From assembly GCA_014380505.1 (NCBI GenBank), contig JACMJT010000422.1:1-9098 (forward strand): a stretch of 9,098 nucleotides of DNA. The letters run 5' to 3'. The notes under the pieces are model-generated. The model saw only the letters and a list, made by a program, of their open reading frames with translations. It was not told the origin of the DNA and searched no databases. This DNA is from Hyphomicrobiales bacterium (GTDB lineage Bacteria; Pseudomonadota; Alphaproteobacteria; Rhizobiales; Aestuariivirgaceae). Below are positions 7,218 through 9,098 of this stretch, in pieces (position 1 is the first letter of the stretch; each line of letters opens with the position of its first letter). Position numbers and translations under genes: made by a program.

Positions 7218-7219
7218 AT
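7214..7219 (+). promoter_or_regulatory. Possible minus-10 box overlapping the annotated clpS start
   Basis: A perfect TATAAT lies at 7214-7219 and its last two bases are the A and T of the first clpS ATG. No good minus-35 hexamer sits 16-18 bases upstream (CCCATT or CCATTT there), so the match may be chance in an AT-rich spot. If it is used, transcription would begin near 7226, giving a leaderless message starting around the second ATG at 7227. Confidence 0.3.
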
Positions 7220-7550
7220 GCATCCCATGCCGAAGCGACCCCATCCCGGGAACGGAAACCAGACAGGCGTCCTCACCCGCACCGAAACGAAGACCGAGAA
7301 GCCTTCGCTCTATAAGGTGCTGCTGCTGAACGACGACTATACGCCGATGGAATTCGTGATCCACGTGCTTGAGCGCTTCTTCGGCAAGGCGAGGGAAGAG
7401 GCGACGCGAATCATGCTGCATGTGCACCAGAAGGGGGTGGGCATCTGCGGCGTCTATACGTTTGAAGTGGCGGAAACCAAGGTGACCCAGGTGATGGATT
7501 TCGCCCGGGGAAACCAGCACCCGCTCCAGTGTACGATGGAAAAGGAATAG
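7218..7550 (+). CDS. clpS: ATP-dependent Clp protease adaptor ClpS
   Basis: ClpS binds proteins with N-degrons (bulky hydrophobic N-terminal residues) and hands them to the N-domain of ClpA for degradation by ClpAP in the cytoplasm. The protein has 110 residues. A disordered, charged N-terminal tail (about 1-29) is followed by the ClpS core, beginning [18 protein letters not shown]. Key residues by comparison with E. coli ClpS: Asn38-Asp39-Asp40 (34-36) and Met44 (40) at the binding pocket, and His70 (66), which contacts the N-terminal amine. [23 protein letters not shown] closes the domain. The start is uncertain. ATG at 7218 and ATG at 7227 both lack a Shine-Dalgarno sequence, and a TATAAT overlaps the first. 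The gene ends in TAG two bases before the clpA start, so adaptor and unfoldase are made together. Confidence 0.96.
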   Translation: MHPMPKRPHPGNGNQTGVLTRTETKTEKPSLYKVLLLNDDYTPMEFVIHVLERFFGKAREEATRIMLHVHQKGVGICGVYTFEVAETKVTQVMDFARGNQHPLQCTMEKE

Positions 7551-7552
7551 GA

Positions 7553-8998
7553 ATGCCCACGTTCTCCCGCAGCCTGGAAAAGGCCCTGCACCGCGCCCTG
7601 GCGATCGCCAATGAGCACAGCCATGAGTATGCCACCCTTGAGCATCTCCTGCTGGCGCTCATCGAGGACAAGGATGCCGCCGCCGTTATGCGCGCCTGCA
7701 GTGTCGATCTCGATGCGCTCCGCCGCAGCCTGGAAAACTATCTCGACAGCGAAATGGCCAACATGGTTTCCGCCGGCCACGACGAGTCGAAGCCCACCGC
7801 CGGTTTCCAGCGCGTGATCCAGCGCGCCGTCATCCATGTCCAGTCCTCTGGCCGCGAGGAGGTGACGGGCGCCAACGTGCTGGTGGCGATCTTCGCCGAG
7901 CGCGAGAGCCACGCCGCCTTCTTCCTGCAGGAACAGGACATGACCCGCTACGACGCGGTCAACTATATTTCCCATGGCATCGCCAAGCGGGCAGGGCTTT
8001 CGGATACCAGGCCCGCCCGCGGCGTCGACCAGGACCAGCAACAGGGCGGCGGCAGCGGCGAGGGCGACGACCGCGAAGGCCCCAAGAAGAAGGGCGAAGC
8101 CGACGCGCTCGAAGCCTACTGCGTCAACCTCAACAAGAAGGCGGGCGATGGCAAGATCGATCCGCTGATCGGCCGCGAAAATGAGGTCAACCGCACCATC
8201 CAGATCCTCTGCCGCCGCCAGAAGAACAACCCGCTGTTCGTGGGCGACCCCGGCGTTGGCAAAACGGCGATAGCCGAAGGGCTCGCCCGCAAGATCGTCA
8301 AAGGCGAAGTGCCAGCCGTCCTCGCCGATTGCACGGTCTATCAGCTCGACATGGGCGCTTTGCTCGCGGGCACCCGCTATCGCGGCGATTTCGAGGAACG
8401 CCTGAAGGCGGTCATCAAGGAAATCGAAGCCCGTCCCGGCGCCATCATGTTCATCGATGAAATCCACACGGTGATCGGAGCAGGCGCCACATCGGGCGGC
8501 GCCATGGATGCTTCGAATCTGCTGAAGCCAGCACTCGCCGGCGGCAACCTCCGCTGCATCGGCTCCACCACCTACAAGGAATACCGCCAGCATTTCGAAA
8601 AAGACCGGGCGCTGGTCCGCCGCTTCCAGAAGATCGACGTGAACGAGCCCACGATTCCGGACTCCATCGCCATCCTCAAGGGCCTCAAGCCCTACTACGA
8701 GGATTTCCATAAGGTGAAATTCACCGATCAGGCGATCGAGAGCGCGGTTCAGCTTTCGGCCCGCTACATCAACGACCGCAAGCTGCCCGACAAGGCCATC
8801 GACGTGATCGACGAAACCGGCGCCTCCCAGATGCTGCTGGCCGAGGAGAAGCGCCGCAAGACCATCGATGTCCCACAGATCGAAGCGACCATCGCCACCA
8901 TGGCGCGCATCCCGGCCAAGACCGTGTCCAAGGACGACGCCACGGTTTTGAAGAACCTGGTGCAGGAACTGAAGCGGCTGGTGTTCGGCCAGGACTAG
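7553..8998 (+). CDS. clpA: ClpA unfoldase, N-domain plus first ATPase module, ended by an in-frame TAG
   Basis: ClpA is the AAA+ unfoldase ring of the ClpAP protease and the partner of ClpS. The start at 7553 follows AAGGAATAGGA and gives the usual [16 protein letters not shown]. Residues 1-145 form the double Clp N-domain repeat, where ClpS docks. Residues 150-185 are a Gln/Gly/charged linker. The first ATPase module has Walker A GDPGVGKT (231-238), Walker B IMFIDE (298-303), sensor GSTT (337-340) and the Arg-finger pair 356-357, then helical [19 protein letters not shown]. Translation then meets TAG at 8996-8998 after 481 residues, right after VFGQD, where ClpA normally continues with a charged residue and AIEAL; E. 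coli ClpA has 758 residues. The frame continues ClpA-like after the TAG. As read, the product lacks the second ATPase module and the ClpP-contacting loop. It may be a nonsense mutation, a read error or a suppressed codon. Confidence 0.9.
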   Translation: MPTFSRSLEKALHRALAIANEHSHEYATLEHLLLALIEDKDAAAVMRACSVDLDALRRSLENYLDSEMANMVSAGHDESKPTAGFQRVIQRAVIHVQSSGREEVTGANVLVAIFAERESHAAFFLQEQDMTRYDAVNYISHGIAKRAGLSDTRPARGVDQDQQQGGGSGEGDDREGPKKKGEADALEAYCVNLNKKAGDGKIDPLIGRENEVNRTIQILCRRQKNNPLFVGDPGVGKTAIAEGLARKIVKGEVPAVLADCTVYQLDMGALLAGTRYRGDFEERLKAVIKEIEARPGAIMFIDEIHTVIGAGATSGGAMDASNLLKPALAGGNLRCIGSTTYKEYRQHFEKDRALVRRFQKIDVNEPTIPDSIAILKGLKPYYEDFHKVKFTDQAIESAVQLSARYINDRKLPDKAIDVIDETGASQMLLAEEKRRKTIDVPQIEATIATMARIPAKTVSKDDATVLKNLVQELKRLVFGQD

Positions 8999-9098
8999 GC
9001 CATCGAGGCGCTTGCCTCCGCCATCAAGCTGGCGCGCGCTGGTCTTCGCGAACCCGAAAAGCCCATCGGCTGCTATCTTTTCTCCGGCCCCACGGGCG
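8999..9098 (+). pseudogene. clpA: Continuation of clpA reading frame after the TAG (start of second ATPase module, cut by window edge)
   Basis: The same frame continues past the TAG to the window end with 33 full codons. They read AIEALASAIKLARAGLREPEKPIG and then CYLFSGPTG, which is the normal lead into the second Walker A (GPTGVGKT) of ClpA. No base is gained or lost, so the only defect visible is the TAG codon; changing its first base to G or A would restore Glu or Lys. No start codon with a ribosome-binding site is seen in these 100 bases, so independent translation of the second module from here is not supported. Confidence 0.85.

Noticed and set aside
7454..8710. Long minus-strand open frame (418 codons) opposite clpS/clpA
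   Set aside because: It is antisense to the conserved ClpA N-domain and first ATPase module, has low-complexity Ala/Val/Gly content and has no recognisable domain or start context.
8996..8998. TAG read as pyrrolysine or a reassigned sense codon
   Set aside because: TAG ends tgt, the ydcV-like gene and clpS normally in this same window, and pyrrolysine coding is not known for ClpA proteins or expected in this lineage.

Overview
The window reads as ordinary chromosomal DNA from a GC-rich alphaproteobacterium, probably of the Hyphomicrobiales (Rhizobiales). The basis is protein similarity recalled from memory (alphaproteobacterial forms of the cyclophilin, QueA, Tgt and the ClpS/ClpA pair), the high GC content judged by eye, and an intergenic palindrome of a kind common in that group. 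No tRNA, rRNA, CRISPR array, insertion sequence or phage gene was seen.

Layout. (1) Bases 1-2852, plus strand: a tight operon. It holds the 3' part of a cyclophilin-type peptidyl-prolyl isomerase, a small predicted exported protein of unknown function, queA and tgt. Each stop codon overlaps the next start by 1-4 bases, so the genes are probably translationally coupled. QueA and Tgt act in queuosine modification of tRNA. (2) Bases 2853-2984: a convergent intergenic gap filled by a long imperfect palindrome that probably ends transcription from both sides. (3) Bases 2985-6956, minus strand: a complete four-gene ABC importer that matches the E. coli YdcSTUV system (polyamine/GABA-type substrates). 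Its order is binding protein, ATPase, permease, permease. A strong GC hairpin sits between the binding-protein gene and the ATPase gene. (4) Bases 6957-7217: a divergent promoter region with several short dyads. (5) Bases 7218-9098, plus strand: clpS, the N-degron adaptor, followed after 2 bases by clpA, the AAA+ unfoldase that ClpS serves. clpA runs off the window.

No wholly new system was found, but three departures stand out. clpA has an in-frame TAG just before its second ATPase module, at a position that is normally a charged residue, and the same frame stays open and ClpA-like after it. Tgt carries Tyr-Gln where the family has Asp-Glu in the base-recognition pocket (Asp156-Glu157 in Zymomonas mobilis numbering). 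Tgt also lacks three of the four zinc ligands. These may be real biology or sequence errors; read-level checks and alignments would decide.
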